Origin: Mortierella sp. BCC40632 | Lineage: Eukaryota; Mortierellomycota; Mortierellomycetes; Mortierellales; Mortierellaceae | Direction of reading: 5' to 3' | DNA: 64,000 nt | Assembly (NCBI GenBank): GCA_011634665.1 | Contig: WAEK01000003.1 | Coordinates: 998,001-1,062,000, forward strand | Shown: positions 1 to 15,363 of the stretch, piece after piece | How the letters are laid out: every line of letters starts with the position of its first letter | Position numbering within the stretch: the first letter of the stretch is position 1 | The notes under the pieces: generated by a model | What the model was told of the DNA's origin: nothing | The model's database searches: none | What the model saw: the letters and a program-made list of their open reading frames with translations, nothing else | Translations under genes and position numbers: made by a program

Positions 1-1279
1 GTTCTGGTTTTTGACCTGGGTAAATGGTCATGTGTTCGAAACGTCGAAGAATGGCTCGTTGAAGTCGAGCGGTTTTAGGACCCATGATAAAGAGAGAGCC
101 AATGGTTGAATGAGGATAGAGAGAGGGAGCATACGAGGTCATAAGAGGAGCCCTTGGTCGAGTAAGAGGAGAAGGAGTAGAAGAGGCGGGCAAGGACGAA
201 GAGTCCGTTGTACTCAGGCCTAGACCCACGTTAGAAGAAGTGACGATCGGACTCGAATACACACCAGGACGAGTGCTGCTTGGGGGACTGTTGGAAGAAG
301 AGGATGACACGGGCATAGCCGGCGCCTGCGCCGGTCGTACTCGAGGCATGGTTGGACTATGTTCAATCAAGAATCCGTCTCGAAAGATAATGGGTCCTCC
401 TGCTTTTCGATCCGCCACCTCTCGAGGGTCCTCTTCCTCCACAAATTCTTCCTCCTCCTCCTGTTCTTGTTTTGTGTTTTGAGTTCCGTGAGAAATGGGC
501 TCGGACAATGGGTGACTAGGGATGAACCCTTCCGGTTCAAGTTCGGCCCAGCGGACAATCAATCTCCATTCGGAACGTCGAGCCTTCCATCGCTCTTCTT
601 CGCCGCGTCCTCCCGTAATCCAATCCAGGGCCACACAACTTGGCAATTCATCCCCTTCCTCTTCCTCGTCCTCGTTCTCATCCATGACCAGTGTGTCATC
701 GGCACCTATTCTTCCATAACTCTTCCGTTGTGCTTGCAATACAATCTCATGCCTCAGAAATACGTTCGAGTCCTCACACGCGACCACGGGTGGACCCAAA
801 AAGAGAAACACTCCTCCAGGTCCAACCGTACTATGCAACGTCTGAGAAGCTGGTGGATGATCAGGTTTCGGGGCCTTGTAAATCTTGGTGTTACCCTGAC
901 CTAGGATCAACAACTTGGCATGTCGTGAGACGACCAATTGAAGGTCGGGGTGATCGTCTGCTAACAAACCACCACCATAGGTGATCATGTAGACAATCCT
1001 GGGTGGAGTCGGAAGAGCTGGTTTCTGTGCAATAGCAACATTCGAAGACTGTTCCTGTTGTTCCTGCTGCTGCTGATATCGGTGTTGACTGACAGTGTTG
1101 ACAGAAGCTGGAGAGAGGAGCTTGATGGGATAAGCAGCACGGAGAGAGTCGATCTGCGTGAGACTATTCTTGGACCTGGCTGAGGCTCGAAGAAAGTTTT
1201 GAGAGACGACGGCCGAAGTCGTAGCTCCTGTGGAGACAATCCTGGTCGGCAAGTGAGCAGAGGCTGGTTGCAACACCAT
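1..1279 (-). CDS. ureD: Urease accessory protein UreD (partial, C-terminus beyond the window)
   Basis: UreD works with UreF and UreG to load nickel into apo-urease in the cytosol. The minus strand is open from an ATG at 1277-1279 to the window edge, giving 426 codons. UreD-like blocks appear in order: YPIKLLSP at about residue 50, ITYGGGLLADDH at about 99, KLLILGQGNTKIYK at about 122, then an LDWITGGR block, a block ending RDGFLIEH, and IMGPKTARLQ near the cut end. These match the family's usual order of conserved segments. Fungal extras are a Q-rich insert (about residues 69-77) and an acidic E/D-rich stretch. No intron is needed in the visible part. The next gene is the LPMO-like gene on the same strand, about 0.9 kb away. 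Identification is from motifs, without a database comparison. Confidence 0.85.
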   Translation of the reverse strand, partial: MVLQPASAHLPTRIVSTGATTSAVVSQNFLRASARSKNSLTQIDSLRAAYPIKLLSPASVNTVSQHRYQQQQEQQEQSSNVAIAQKPALPTPPRIVYMITYGGGLLADDHPDLQLVVSRHAKLLILGQGNTKIYKAPKPDHPPASQTLHSTVGPGGVFLFLGPPVVACEDSNVFLRHEIVLQAQRKSYGRIGADDTLVMDENEDEEEEGDELPSCVALDWITGGRGEEERWKARRSEWRLIVRWAELEPEGFIPSHPLSEPISHGTQNTKQEQEEEEEFVEEEDPREVADRKAGGPIIFRDGFLIEHSPTMPRVRPAQAPAMPVSSSSSNSPPSSTRPGVYSSPIVTSSNVGLGLSTTDSSSLPASSTPSPLTRPRAPLMTSYAPSLYPHSTIGSLFIMGPKTARLQRAILRRFEHMTIYPGQKPE

Positions 1280-2159
1280 GGCTGGTTAGAAGGAGCGAGT
1301 AAAGAGGAAGGGGGGAGAGGAGGAGAATGTGTATGTCGTTGCCTGTATTGTAGACGCTCTTTCTTTCTTTCTTTCTTCTTGTCCTTCTTCTTTTATCACT
1401 TCTTCTCCTTTCTCCCTTTTGAGGACGAGAATAGAAATGCTCCTGAACAAAAGAAGAATGGATTGCTGAAAAAGAAAAAGAGAATGTAGATGAGAGCTGT
1501 GGACTGGTTTTTTTTTTTTTCTTCTTTCTTCTCACTTTTCGCACTAGTGTTCTTTCTCCTTTTTGTCTTTTTGTTTCTAGATGAGGTCGAAACTGGGTCC
1601 AATGGATGAGATGAGAGAGAAAGAAAGAGAAAAAAAAAGGAGCTCCTGATGAAGGACGCTAATGGACCCTTTTTTTCTCACTAGCTCTCTTACACACACT
1701 CTCTCACACACACACTCTCTCTCTCTCTTTCGTACTCCCACTCACTCACTCTTCCATCTTCTATCTCAGTGCCTTATCACGTGTCAAGCCCCACCTTCTT
1801 CTTTCCCGAGATCGAGTGGGGTCTACTCACTACTCAAAAGATACTCATTCAACTGTAGGAGGATCCATTGCTTCTTGTTGCTGTGAATTGTTCATTTTCT
1901 TTTTTTTTTTATTCAGGTGGAGTAGGGGGGGGGGACAGTAATGCACTGCACTATTCTAGTTCAGCTTTTTTCTTAAAAAAAAATAACAAATATAAATATT
2001 TTAAAAAAGTGAAAGGGGTGTATGCGAGTCGAAAAGAAACCGTTGTTTAGAACAGCTCCAAAAAAGACCCTTACAGGAGGTAAGGAGAGGTGGGGAGGGG
2101 GGGGGGGGATTGTGTTTGCTAAAATATTCTCCTTCTCTCACTCTCTTTCTTGCCTCTTC
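1280..2159. other. Intergenic region, low complexity
   Basis: This 880 bp holds the presumed 5' region of ureD and the 3' region of the LPMO-like gene. It contains T-, CT- and CA-rich tracts and a G-run near 1926. Short frames here encode only low-complexity K/R or S/L peptides. I see no gene. Confidence 0.6.
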
Positions 2160-2927
2160 TTAAGAGCGGATCAGTTGAAGGTTGAGCCCCTTTTTACCGG
2201 CTCCACCTCCAGCAGCAAAATAGCCGCTCTTGTTCAACGAAATCTCTTTCTTGTCTGGACCCGAGGACTTGGTCGATTTTTGATCGCCTACAGCATGTGT
2301 GTTGGCCTTCTCACCCAATTGCTTGACATCTACCACAGTCATAACCAAGTCAGGCAACTTGCCGTTCTTGACGCCCACAATGTTGACATTGGCACAGTGG
2401 TGGTAGAATTGGTCTGTAGCCCAGGCAGTCCAGGACATGGAGAACAGACACTTGTCTGGGTCAGAACAGGAGGGTGCGTTCTTGGGAATGAGAACGGGCC
2501 ACTCGTAATAGATATCAGGACAGGTCCTTGTGTACTGTCCAATCACTCGCCAGGTCTTGCCTCCATCATACGACAATGAGAACTCACAGGCACCACCACC
2601 GTGACGAGATTGAGTCAAACCACTTGGAGGAGGAAACTTTTTGGGATTCTTGATTTCAAAGTTCCAGAATCGGACTGGAACGATTTCACCGGCATGGTAG
2701 GTGGTGACGGGACCTCGTTTGTAGCCTCCACAGGGGAACTTTTTGCCGTGGTAACCAATCCAGGCATGGACATCGTCAGAAGGGTTTTTGGACCAAGGAC
2801 CAGCTTGGCCAGGTGGGTTCGAAATGGCGATGTGGGCCGAGGCCGTCGGAGCCAGGAAGGAGATTGAGCCGAGCAAGGCCGAAGAGGCTGCCAGGACCAG
2901 GCTACCAACAAATGTAGAGGCCTTCAT
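2160..2927 (-). CDS. Secreted LPMO-like copper protein
   Basis: A single-exon gene of 255 aa, read from ATG at 2925-2927. A signal peptide of about 31 residues ends ASA and leaves a mature N-terminal histidine (His32), the hallmark of lytic polysaccharide monooxygenases, which bind copper through a histidine brace. The chain has SRHGGGACEFSLSYD at about 107-121, where His109 is a candidate second brace histidine, followed by GGKTWRVIGQ. Near 166-178, WTAWATDQFYHHC resembles the aromatic-plus-Cys block before the last strand in LPMO-like folds. Several cysteines would fit disulfides. A basic, glycine-rich tail follows residue about 205. The likely role is oxidative attack on cell-wall polysaccharide such as chitin, or copper binding. 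The auxiliary-activity family cannot be fixed from motifs alone. Confidence 0.7.
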   Translation of the reverse strand: MKASTFVGSLVLAASSALLGSISFLAPTASAHIAISNPPGQAGPWSKNPSDDVHAWIGYHGKKFPCGGYKRGPVTTYHAGEIVPVRFWNFEIKNPKKFPPPSGLTQSRHGGGACEFSLSYDGGKTWRVIGQYTRTCPDIYYEWPVLIPKNAPSCSDPDKCLFSMSWTAWATDQFYHHCANVNIVGVKNGKLPDLVMTVVDVKQLGEKANTHAVGDQKSTKSSGPDKKEISLNKSGYFAAGGGAGKKGLNLQLIRS

Positions 2928-4530
2928 CTTGAAAATTCTAGTGTGTGTGTGTTTGGCCTTTTTTTTTTTTTTTTCTGAAGAGAGAAATAAAGGAAGGAGG
3001 AAGGAGGAAGGAGCACTCGTTTAATTCTCTAACCAAGAAGAGCGAATGAGAAAGGAAGAGGAGAAAGTGGGAGAGAGTTAGAGGTGGATGAGAGAGAGAG
3101 AGAGAAAGTTGCGGAACGAAGAAATGCGGATGCGGTTGGGAAACTCGGGCAATTTATGTTGTCGCGTTGGAGCAACAGCCTAGAACTAATACGAAAAGGA
3201 GAGAGCGAGAGAGAGGGGCCTCGTTTTGATTGAAAAAGGAAATCGGTGGGCAGGTGGTCTTGTTGGCGACATTATGGGCAGTGAGAGCCTTGACGGGAGC
3301 AAAAAGTGGTCAGCGAACCAGTGGTGCGTGTCTTCCTCTCTTCCTGTGAGAGAGCACTTGAGAATCCATCTCGGATGAACTCGACGTCAACCAAGGGGAG
3401 AGGGGCAGGAAAGTAAGAAGAAGAGGGGTTTAATTAGGCGGACCCTGACCACTGGGGTGTGTTAAGCATGCTGAGTGATATTGGGCGCTCATCGAGCGAA
3501 CAGCCAAATGAATGAGAGACAGAGCAAGTTAGGATGGGGAGACAGTGAGAGAATGAGAGTAAAAGACGAGGCGAGAGATAACGTGAAGGCTCCTCAGGAC
3601 ATCATGGCTATGAATGACATAACATAGAGTGCTCCTCAGGTACATATTGCTCAGGTTCGGGCTGTGTGTGTTCTCGACCCGGCGCCTCGACTCGGTGCCT
3701 CGGCCCCAATACTGCAAAAATGAAAAGAAAAGCATAGCCTCTTTTCGCTATTATTAGAGGTTCTCGAGAAAGACAAGGGCTGGCACCCAACTTGGAAATG
3801 CCAATGCGCAAAGGGGAGTGGACAGAGATCGACTCGGTTCAGGGACAGAGTCGTCTTCACCCCTGAAAAAAGGGCGCTGGTCGAGACGTCCAACAAGATG
3901 GCTCGCTTTCACGTTGCGCCCTGTTGGAGGTGCTCATTCTTGGTTGAAATAAGTGTACGTGGGACCGGTCTAATAAACGATACTGGGGAGTTTTTTTTTG
4001 TTGATTGTCCCCCGGACGTGAATATCTATCCTGAGTGGTGAGACCAAAAAAAAAAAAATCGGTGCTCTTCTTCGCCCTTTCTTTTTCCTGAGGAGACAGA
4101 AGAGGACAATGCAAAAAAAAAAAAAAAAAAAAGTTTTGGGTTGATGATTGACCAAGGCTGACCAAAATGAGCGAGGGAGGCTGGGGAAGAAGAGAGAGAG
4201 ACAGAGGGGGAAAAAAAGCGCAATTTACGAGTAGCCCAAATCGAAGGGAGGGCAAGGGGTTTACCCACATCACTCTGGCGGAAACACAACGGTCAGGGTC
4301 AGCCTACAGAATCTGCAAAAAAAAAAAAAAAAACAAAGACCAGGCAGGTACAACTCGCTCGATAAGCCCACAAGCCCTTAAGGCGAGTTTAGGCATTCCT
4401 AGCATTCTTTGAATCTGTCTCTTTTACTTTGATTCCTATGGCACTGTGGTCATGTCGGTCTTGAATATGTCCGAATCGGCTTTTTTTTTTTTCTCTCTCT
4501 TGTTTTGTTTTTCTGTTTTTAGGCTCCTGT
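2928..4530. other. Intergenic region, no gene seen
   Basis: About 1.6 kb between the LPMO-like gene's 5' end and the calpain gene's 3' end. It contains GA-rich stretches (about 3000-3100 and 3190-3215) and several A or T runs (about 4047-4059, 4114-4132, 4317-4333). Short frames on either strand look like noise and match no family I know. Confidence 0.55.
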
Positions 4531-5476
4531 TCACTCTTCTTTTTCTACCTGCTCGGGTTCAGCTACAAACTCCTTCTTGTCTATTAGTGTCGCCGTCACC
4601 GCCTCAGGATCTGCCTCTTCCTCAGAATGACTCTCTTGTTGTTGCTTGCGTGCAGGGTGCTGACCCGCAACGCCCTTGACAGAGATCGAGGGGTCATGAC
4701 AATAAATTCTCATACCCAACATAACTTGCCAGTTCTCTTCTTCCACTTCCTTGGGATGCTCATCAATCTCATAATCTTCATCGTCCACACCCAACAATCG
4801 ACGACCAGAGAGTCGGGCCATCGACATGGACCGGATCAAACTCGCCTTGCGTTGCTGGAACATGTATGACATCTTGTCCATCTTGACAGCTTCGACCACC
4901 ACCTCCACATCATTTGCTCTCGCCGCAGGTCCGACAGCAGTGTCCTTGTCCTCTTCGGCTGTGTTGTCGGTTTCTTTGATAATATCGGTTGGCTCTCGTT
5001 GAATGTGCGGCACCACAACATAAGAGCCAGCCTTGAGGTTCAATTCACAGTTTACGCTCCGTTTGGAATAGGGCACTGTAATCTTGGCTCGCTTGACCAA
5101 GTTATGATCCGCATCATAGAGATGGAATGAGAGTGTGTAGATAAAGTCGGCATTGAACGCTCCATAGTATCGGGTGTCGGGTTGACTCAACACCAAGACC
5201 GTCTCGCTATCCTGGTTCAACTTGAAATGGAACTGACCACTGGACCGAGGCTCGACATTGTATGGAATCCAGCTAGAGGCAACACTCCAAGAAGAATCAA
5301 AGACGCGACAACGGTCAATAGTCGTAAAGATACGTAAAAAGTCCTTGTATGGCATCCAGAATCGGCCATCGTTCTTTTCTTCTTGGCTCAGAGCCTCCAT
5401 TGCCTCTGGGGTCCATTTGTCCGATTGGTCTGACCAGTCACCGTTCCACTCGATCTCACCCCAAGGGTTGCGGATC

Positions 5477-5515
<39 letters not shown>

Positions 5516-6815
5516 ACAACCATAAGGAAGTCAGTGTTTTCAAAAAGAGTACATCTCGTGAGTACGTCGGATCAAATAAAAGCGCCGCCAGAAAAAAAAA
5601 TGAAGCCCTAGGCTAGGAAAAAGAAAAGAAAAGAAAAAGAAAACTTACGTGCACAAGGCGTTCTCCTTGGTACTCAGCCACGTTCAGAACACTATAGGCG
5701 TGTCCACTCTGAATTCCATGCGTCGCGTTCTCTTCCTCCTGGAAATTGATACAACATCCCATCAGTGTAAACTTGTTCACCTGCTTCATTTCTTCTTCCC
5801 AGAATCGATCCTTGTCCAAAACATCACAGGTGAACATCATGGAGGCAATACCGCCTGTCAGGTCCTCGATTCCCTCAGCAGTGAATCCACCCGTCAGGGA
5901 TTCATAATCACCATGAATCTTGGCATAGGCCTTTTCCATCAGAGGCAACCAGGATTCACGCTCTTCATAACAAGAGCTAAAGTAAAGCGTGCGTTTCTGG
6001 GACAATGGGTCCAGCTTGTAAAAGAGTTGATCATCGACCACGGTCGAGACCCAGTCACCGTCCTTGAAGAAAATAAATCCATAGACACCGACTTTTTCAT
6101 TCTTTTTGACACAGAGTTGCTCGAGAAGACCCGGGATGTTGGAGATGACGGCCAACGAGGCTACAAACCAGCAGTCACCGACAGAGCCCTAAGAATTGGC
6201 GAGTTATCACGTTGTTAGTGGCGTTCATTTCCCTCCCCCCCCCCCTCTTTTCCGCTTTCTTCAAACGTCATTGGTAGTATTTCCCCTGAAAACTAGGAAC
6301 AAAAAATTTAGATCCTTCTTGATCGAACGATTTCTTTGCGGAACTAATTCACGACTTTTTTTTTATATTCTTTTTCTTTTGCTCCTTACTCATGCTCCTT
6401 TTCCGGAAGAAAAATAAAAACCAAGGGGAGGGAGGGGAGGGGAGAGATTTACCTGTTTGATATCATCAGGACTAGCGCCGTTAAGGAAAAAAACTGGGTT
6501 CCTGAACAGATCTGGTAATCTCTTGGTTCCAGCAATGTTGGCATAGACGGTCTCGCTGATCAAACTTGAATACAAACAATTGCGTCGGTCACTCAACAGG
6601 TCAAACTTGGAATCTCGAAACTTGCAGTTGTTGGCCATACATTCTTGTACAATCGCATCCACCTTGGCCGCACACGCCTTCTTGGCTGCAATCATCGATT
6701 CCGTCGCCACAAGTGTGACAGAGGGGAGTTGTAAAGTCTTGTTATGTTTGGCTTGAGCCGCCTGAATAGAGGCCAGTGCCTCCTTGGAAATTTTTTTGCC
6801 CGTTTTTTTTGTCAT
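4531..6815 (-). CDS. Calpain-family (C2) cysteine peptidase
   Basis: A predicted intracellular cysteine protease of 615 aa in three exons: 6453-6815, 5649-6188 and 4531-5475. All junctions keep frame (GTAAAT/TTAG and GTAAGT/ATAG). The catalytic triad is complete: Cys127 in GSVGDCWF at the start of exon 2, His284 in QSGHAYSVLNV, and Asn304 in IRNPWGEIEWNG at the start of exon 3. A calpain beta-sandwich (domain III-like) follows, with FHFKLNQ, RYYGAF and KAGSYVVVPH. The acidic C-terminal tail (about 490-615) is low complexity, and no EF-hand or MIT domain is visible. It therefore looks like an atypical fungal calpain rather than PalB/CAPN7. Calcium dependence cannot be judged. Intron 2 has a poly(A) run directly before its acceptor (see findings). 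Confidence 0.9.
5479..5514. repeat. Poly(T) run of 36 inside calpain intron 2
   Basis: An uninterrupted run of 36 T on the plus strand, poly(A) in the sense of the calpain gene. It ends immediately before the TAG acceptor of intron 2. Its length is probably polymorphic. Confidence 0.95.
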
Positions 6816-8226
6816 GGCTTTAGTTTCTGTTCTTTTTTTTTTCTTCTTCTTCTTCTAGTTGACTATGTGCGGGTAGGGGGTGAGAGGTTGGGAAGGTCTG
6901 GTAGTGATAGTAGTAGTGGTCGTGATGGTGAAAACAAGAGATGAAGAAAAGAAAAAAGAAATGTGCCTCGGATGAGCTGCAGGAAGAATGAGAAGGTCCT
7001 TGTGTCCAACCAGGAGGTCCGTTTTTTTATACGAGAGCCCTGAGAAGAAAAAAAAAAAAAAAAGAAGGGGGGGAAGGACAAAGCGCAACTTGAACATGCC
7101 CAAATGGAGATAGAGAGAGAGGCAGTGTTTAATGCAAAGACGGGATGAGGAACTTCCTTCGGGGCAAGTGAATGAGAGTCCATCCTCATCCTTCCCCCTT
7201 CTTCCTTTCACATCCTTCACTGCCACCCTTAACGCACTCATGCGTGCACACACGCATTCACACGCGCACACACGCACACGCACAAGTACCTCTCTCTCTG
7301 TCTCTCTTTTGGCTATTAGTATCCAAACGGGATGAATTGCCTGGGTTCAAAGCCAAGTTAAATGAGGCGGTGCTCGGTTTGCCATCTGTCTTGGTTGCTC
7401 AACATGGGCTTAGCTTCGGACGACGAACTTTTTTTTTTTTCCTCCTTCCCTTACTCCTTTCCTCCCTCTTTCCTTCCTTCCTTCCTTCCTTCCTTCTTCC
7501 TCTCTTCTTTCCTCCCACCCTTTGCTTTCCCTTTCTTCCTTGATCTGTATGACACTAGTGTTGTTAGGTCTCTTCCCACTTCCTTCCCATCCACTAGCAC
7601 GCCTGCGTTCATTTTCGATTGTCCCGCGGAAAAAAAAAAAAAAAATAAATCAAGGCGCGCGTGTGTATCCTTGGGAACAAAGCATTGGGAACACCAAAAG
7701 CCTTTTTGGGTATGTTTATAAAAAAAAAAGGACAGTGGGACAGTGGTTCAAATGGAAAAAAAAAAAAAAAAAAAAAAGAGACGATGGGTATTAGCTGTTT
7801 CATTAAGCGAAGGATATAATTTTACAAAAGCTTGAGTAGGAGGAGAGAGCAAAGAAGCAGAGTGAGAGAAAGAGAGATGAGGGGTCAAAGCAGTTTGAAC
7901 AGCAGACAACTACACACACACGCGCGTGCGCGAAAAAAAAAAAAAGAAAAAAGAAAAGAAAAAGTAAAAAAAAAAAACAGGCAGATGACAAGAATGAAGA
8001 AAGAGGAGGCGCAGACTCAGGATCTTTTCCAAAGCAAGACAAAAGATCAAAGATCAAAAGCATCGTCTTGGATGAGGAGAAAGAACAAGCCTATAGGCAG
8101 TGTTGAAGGAGAAGAGAGGTGGAAAGGAGAGTTCATCATCCTCTCTACACTGTGGTCCTTTGATCCATGAAAACACAAGACCTCTTCACTCCAGAGGCGA
8201 GGGAGGGAATAAAAAAAAGGTCCTTT
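6816..8226. other. Intergenic region between calpain and PAK genes
   Basis: About 1.4 kb of DNA rich in homopolymers, with runs of A at about 7050, 7629, 7756 and 7933, and CA/GA/CT tracts near 7245-7310 and 7460-7500 (CCTT repeats). It holds the calpain promoter on the minus strand. No credible coding frame. Confidence 0.6.
7022..7031 (-). promoter_or_regulatory. Candidate TATA box of the calpain gene
   Basis: The minus strand reads TATAAAAAAA about 207 bp upstream of the calpain ATG at 6815, a reasonable distance for a fungal core promoter with a 5' UTR. Sequence match only. Confidence 0.4.
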
Positions 8227-12558
<4,332 letters not shown>

Positions 12559-13029
12559 GGCAGGAGCTGATGAGATCTCAAAGAGTGGTGAGAATGAAAG
12601 TCGCAGGTGAGGCAGCGATGGGACGGCAGAAGGTGGCGTCGTGGGCGGATCGAGATCACCGGGGGCGTCGCTGGTGCTGTGGCGGGGATGGGCACGGGCG
12701 GGGCAGATGGGTACGACGGCAGGTGGCCTATCGAGGACATGTGCGTAAGGGGGTGGGGGTCGCGGTTAGGATGCGGAGGATAGCCGGAGAAGGAGAGAGC
12801 TAAAAAAGAAAAAAGAAAAAAAAGAAAAAAAAAAAAAAAAGAAGAAAAAAGAAAGAAGAAAGAGAAAGAAGAAAGGCCGCAAATGAAGGGCGGGCAAGAT
12901 CAGGGTCCAGGGGGGAGAAAAGAGAGTGAGTGAGTAGGTGCGTGAGTGAGTGGATGAGAAGAGTGAGGGTGAGAGATGAAAGGATGAAAGAGAAGAGAGA
13001 TTGAGAGTGAGTGAGAGGAAAAGAGAGAA

Positions 13030-13069
13030 GAGAACAGAGAGAACAGAGAGAACAGAGAGAACAGAGAGA
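13030..13069. repeat. Short tandem repeat, 9-bp unit
   Basis: About four tandem copies of a 9-bp unit (GAACAGAGA) within a longer GA-rich tract in the PAK upstream region. A simple microsatellite. Confidence 0.8.
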
Positions 13070-15030
13070 AGAGTGAGTGAGATAGAGTGAGAGTGAGAGT
13101 GAGTGAGCAGTGATGAGCTGAGAGGAAAAAAAGTATCCGGCCCCCGCAGACAGACCGTGAATATGTGTTGTTGTGTGTTACAGGCGTGCAAATCAACAAA
13201 AAAAAAGTGTGAGCAGGGAGAGTCAGTACATGTTGCCCATATCCCATCAGCAACCTATGAGACACGCGCCTTGTCGTTTCGTGCCGTGCCGTTGGGTCCG
13301 AGTGTCTGCTTAGGCCAGAAAAAAAAAAAAGAGTGCTGCTTAGGCCACAATGCTGTAGTGCATGCCCTCTGCCCGCCCACGCAGAGCCGGGCATGCTGCC
13401 TCCTCTCCTTTCCTCGTCATCGTCTTCATCGTCTCCGTCGTCTTTGGACCCATGGCCTCCCTTAGCCCCGCCTCTCCTCGCTTGCTGCCTCGCCGCTCCC
13501 TGGTATGTGCCTCGCCGTCGTCCTCCAACCGTTCGCTGTCCTTTGCATGTCTCCAACTGTCTTCACTCCTCTCCTCTCCTTTCCCCTCGGAAATCCGATC
13601 CAACACACCCACTCCGCATTCTGTTCTCCATCTCCCTCGCTTTCTTCACAGCGGCGCTCCTCGTGTCGCTACGACACTTTCTGCAGCACCAAGTGGACGG
13701 GACCTTTTTTTTTCATCCAACCTGCCTGCTTGTCGGTCCGTCCTTCTGTCCTGCCTTGTTCTCCTCAAGGAAGTCACCCCCGCTAGAAAAATGAAAAGAA
13801 AAAACGGCGACCTAAGAAAAATCAGGACAAGGCACAATCTACAGAGCAAAGACTGCTCATGCTTGGAGTTGGTTCGAGTGGAGCGATCCCTGAGAGCAAA
13901 AAAAAAAAAAAAAAAATGGTTTGCAGGACGACTAAACGTGTGTTTGTGCATGCAGAACTTGTCCTGACGGGATGCAGCGGATGAGAGAGAATGAGCATCA
14001 TGATGAATGAGACCTCTCCAGGAAAAGTACTATTTTTTAGGCCCGGGATGAATAGCGCGGAAACATGGGAATACCAAACTATTGCTCAACCAGGGTGATC
14101 AACTAGAGTGGTCAGCGCGCGTTCCGTTCCTGGAAAAGAGGACTGGCCCGATGCGTTTTCGACATGACCAACTGTGGAGGAAGAGCAGCCAGCACAGCGG
14201 GCAGGCAAGACAACTGGGGTGCATCGCCGATTTTTCGACCGACAGACGACGGGGTGGTAGGCGCGTCTCTGTTCGACTGAGACTTCGCCGAGTCGGAGAG
14301 AGAGATCGAGTCCAACGGTCATGCTTGCCCTCTCCTTCCCCTCTTACAGGATTCTCTCTTCCCCTGTGTGGCCAACTCCCGTCTCACCGTGACTTGTCGT
14401 TGATATTTTGACATTCTCTTAATGATAAATGACAATGGTGACCTTGTCACGCGAGTTCTTTTGAGTCTTCGGGGATCGACTTCCAGGGAACTGGGATAAA
14501 GGTCCGGCTCCCGCTAACCAATCACGAACAGTCGGCCTCGCAAAAAAGCAAAAAAAACAGGCTCGCTTCTATCGCTTTCTCTTTTCTCTCGCGCTTTCTA
14601 CCCAGCAGGTCATTCTTGTTCGCGTCGAGAACCAAACAGGATCCAGGATGATGTCTAGGCCCCAGCCACTTTTTTGTTCCTCAATCAAGCAGGAAATAAA
14701 TAAATAAAGAGCATGCCTCATGATATGGTCGAGATAGTAGAATCATTCTCGACTCATGAACACTCATTGGCAGCCGTGCAGTCTAGAAATCTTGTTCTTC
14801 TATGAACATGGGGACACTAAAAGAAAGAGCATGGGGTAAAGGGGGGAGGGGGAGGAAAGAGGGAGTCGGGTGGGCCAAACCAACCAACCAAAAGGTCGGA
14901 CGAGGAGACTGCCACTTTCGATCTCAGAGCAAGAGTGAGAAAAACAAAACAACCCAGTATAAAAAAAAATCAGTCTGAACCAGCCACTCAAACTCTAATG
15001 TGGGGCCCTAGACGCACTCTCTGACCAGAC

Positions 15031-15038
15031 TATAAAAG
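15031..15038 (+). promoter_or_regulatory. TATA box of the CAD gene
   Basis: TATAAAAG lies 333 bp upstream of the CAD ATG, followed by a long pyrimidine-rich leader. A strong consensus match in the expected orientation. Confidence 0.55.
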
Positions 15039-15363
15039 ACACGCCCAAACGCCAACTCCTCCGCTCTTTTTCTTTTTTTCTCTTTCTTTTATGTTCTGCA
15101 ACCTTACACCCACCACTTCCCCGCACCCCTACCGCGAGAGGAGTTAGCATTGCATTATTCATCCCCACAATCCATTCACGCAACCCCTCTCACTCTTTTT
15201 TCATTCATTTACTCTTGTTCATTTCATTTATTTGCTCTCATTCATTCATCCATTCATTGTTACTTTTTCTTTTTGTTCTCATTCCTTGCATAGTATCTCT
15301 CTCCCCTTCCTTGTACTTTCTGTATTGTAGCTTATTTAACCACGCCCCAACCTTGTCTTTATA

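Larger units (their letters stand above)
12559..15363. other. Divergent intergenic region between PAK and CAD genes
   Basis: About 2.8 kb separating two divergently transcribed genes. The part next to PAK is strongly GA/A-rich (12790-13110), meaning pyrimidine-rich in the PAK sense. The CAD side is CT-rich with a TATA box and a TTCATT-rich leader (15180-15270). Frames around 13100-13970 are open on both strands but low complexity, and I do not recognise a protein. Confidence 0.55.

Noticed and set aside
13030..13069. Regularly spaced short repeat considered as a CRISPR-like array
   Set aside because: The unit is 9 bp in simple GA-rich DNA with no unique spacers, in a eukaryotic genome.
13100..13970. 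Overlapping long frames on both strands upstream of the PAK gene
   Set aside because: S/P/R-rich peptides from biased non-coding DNA, overlapping each other, with no family motif or credible gene structure.
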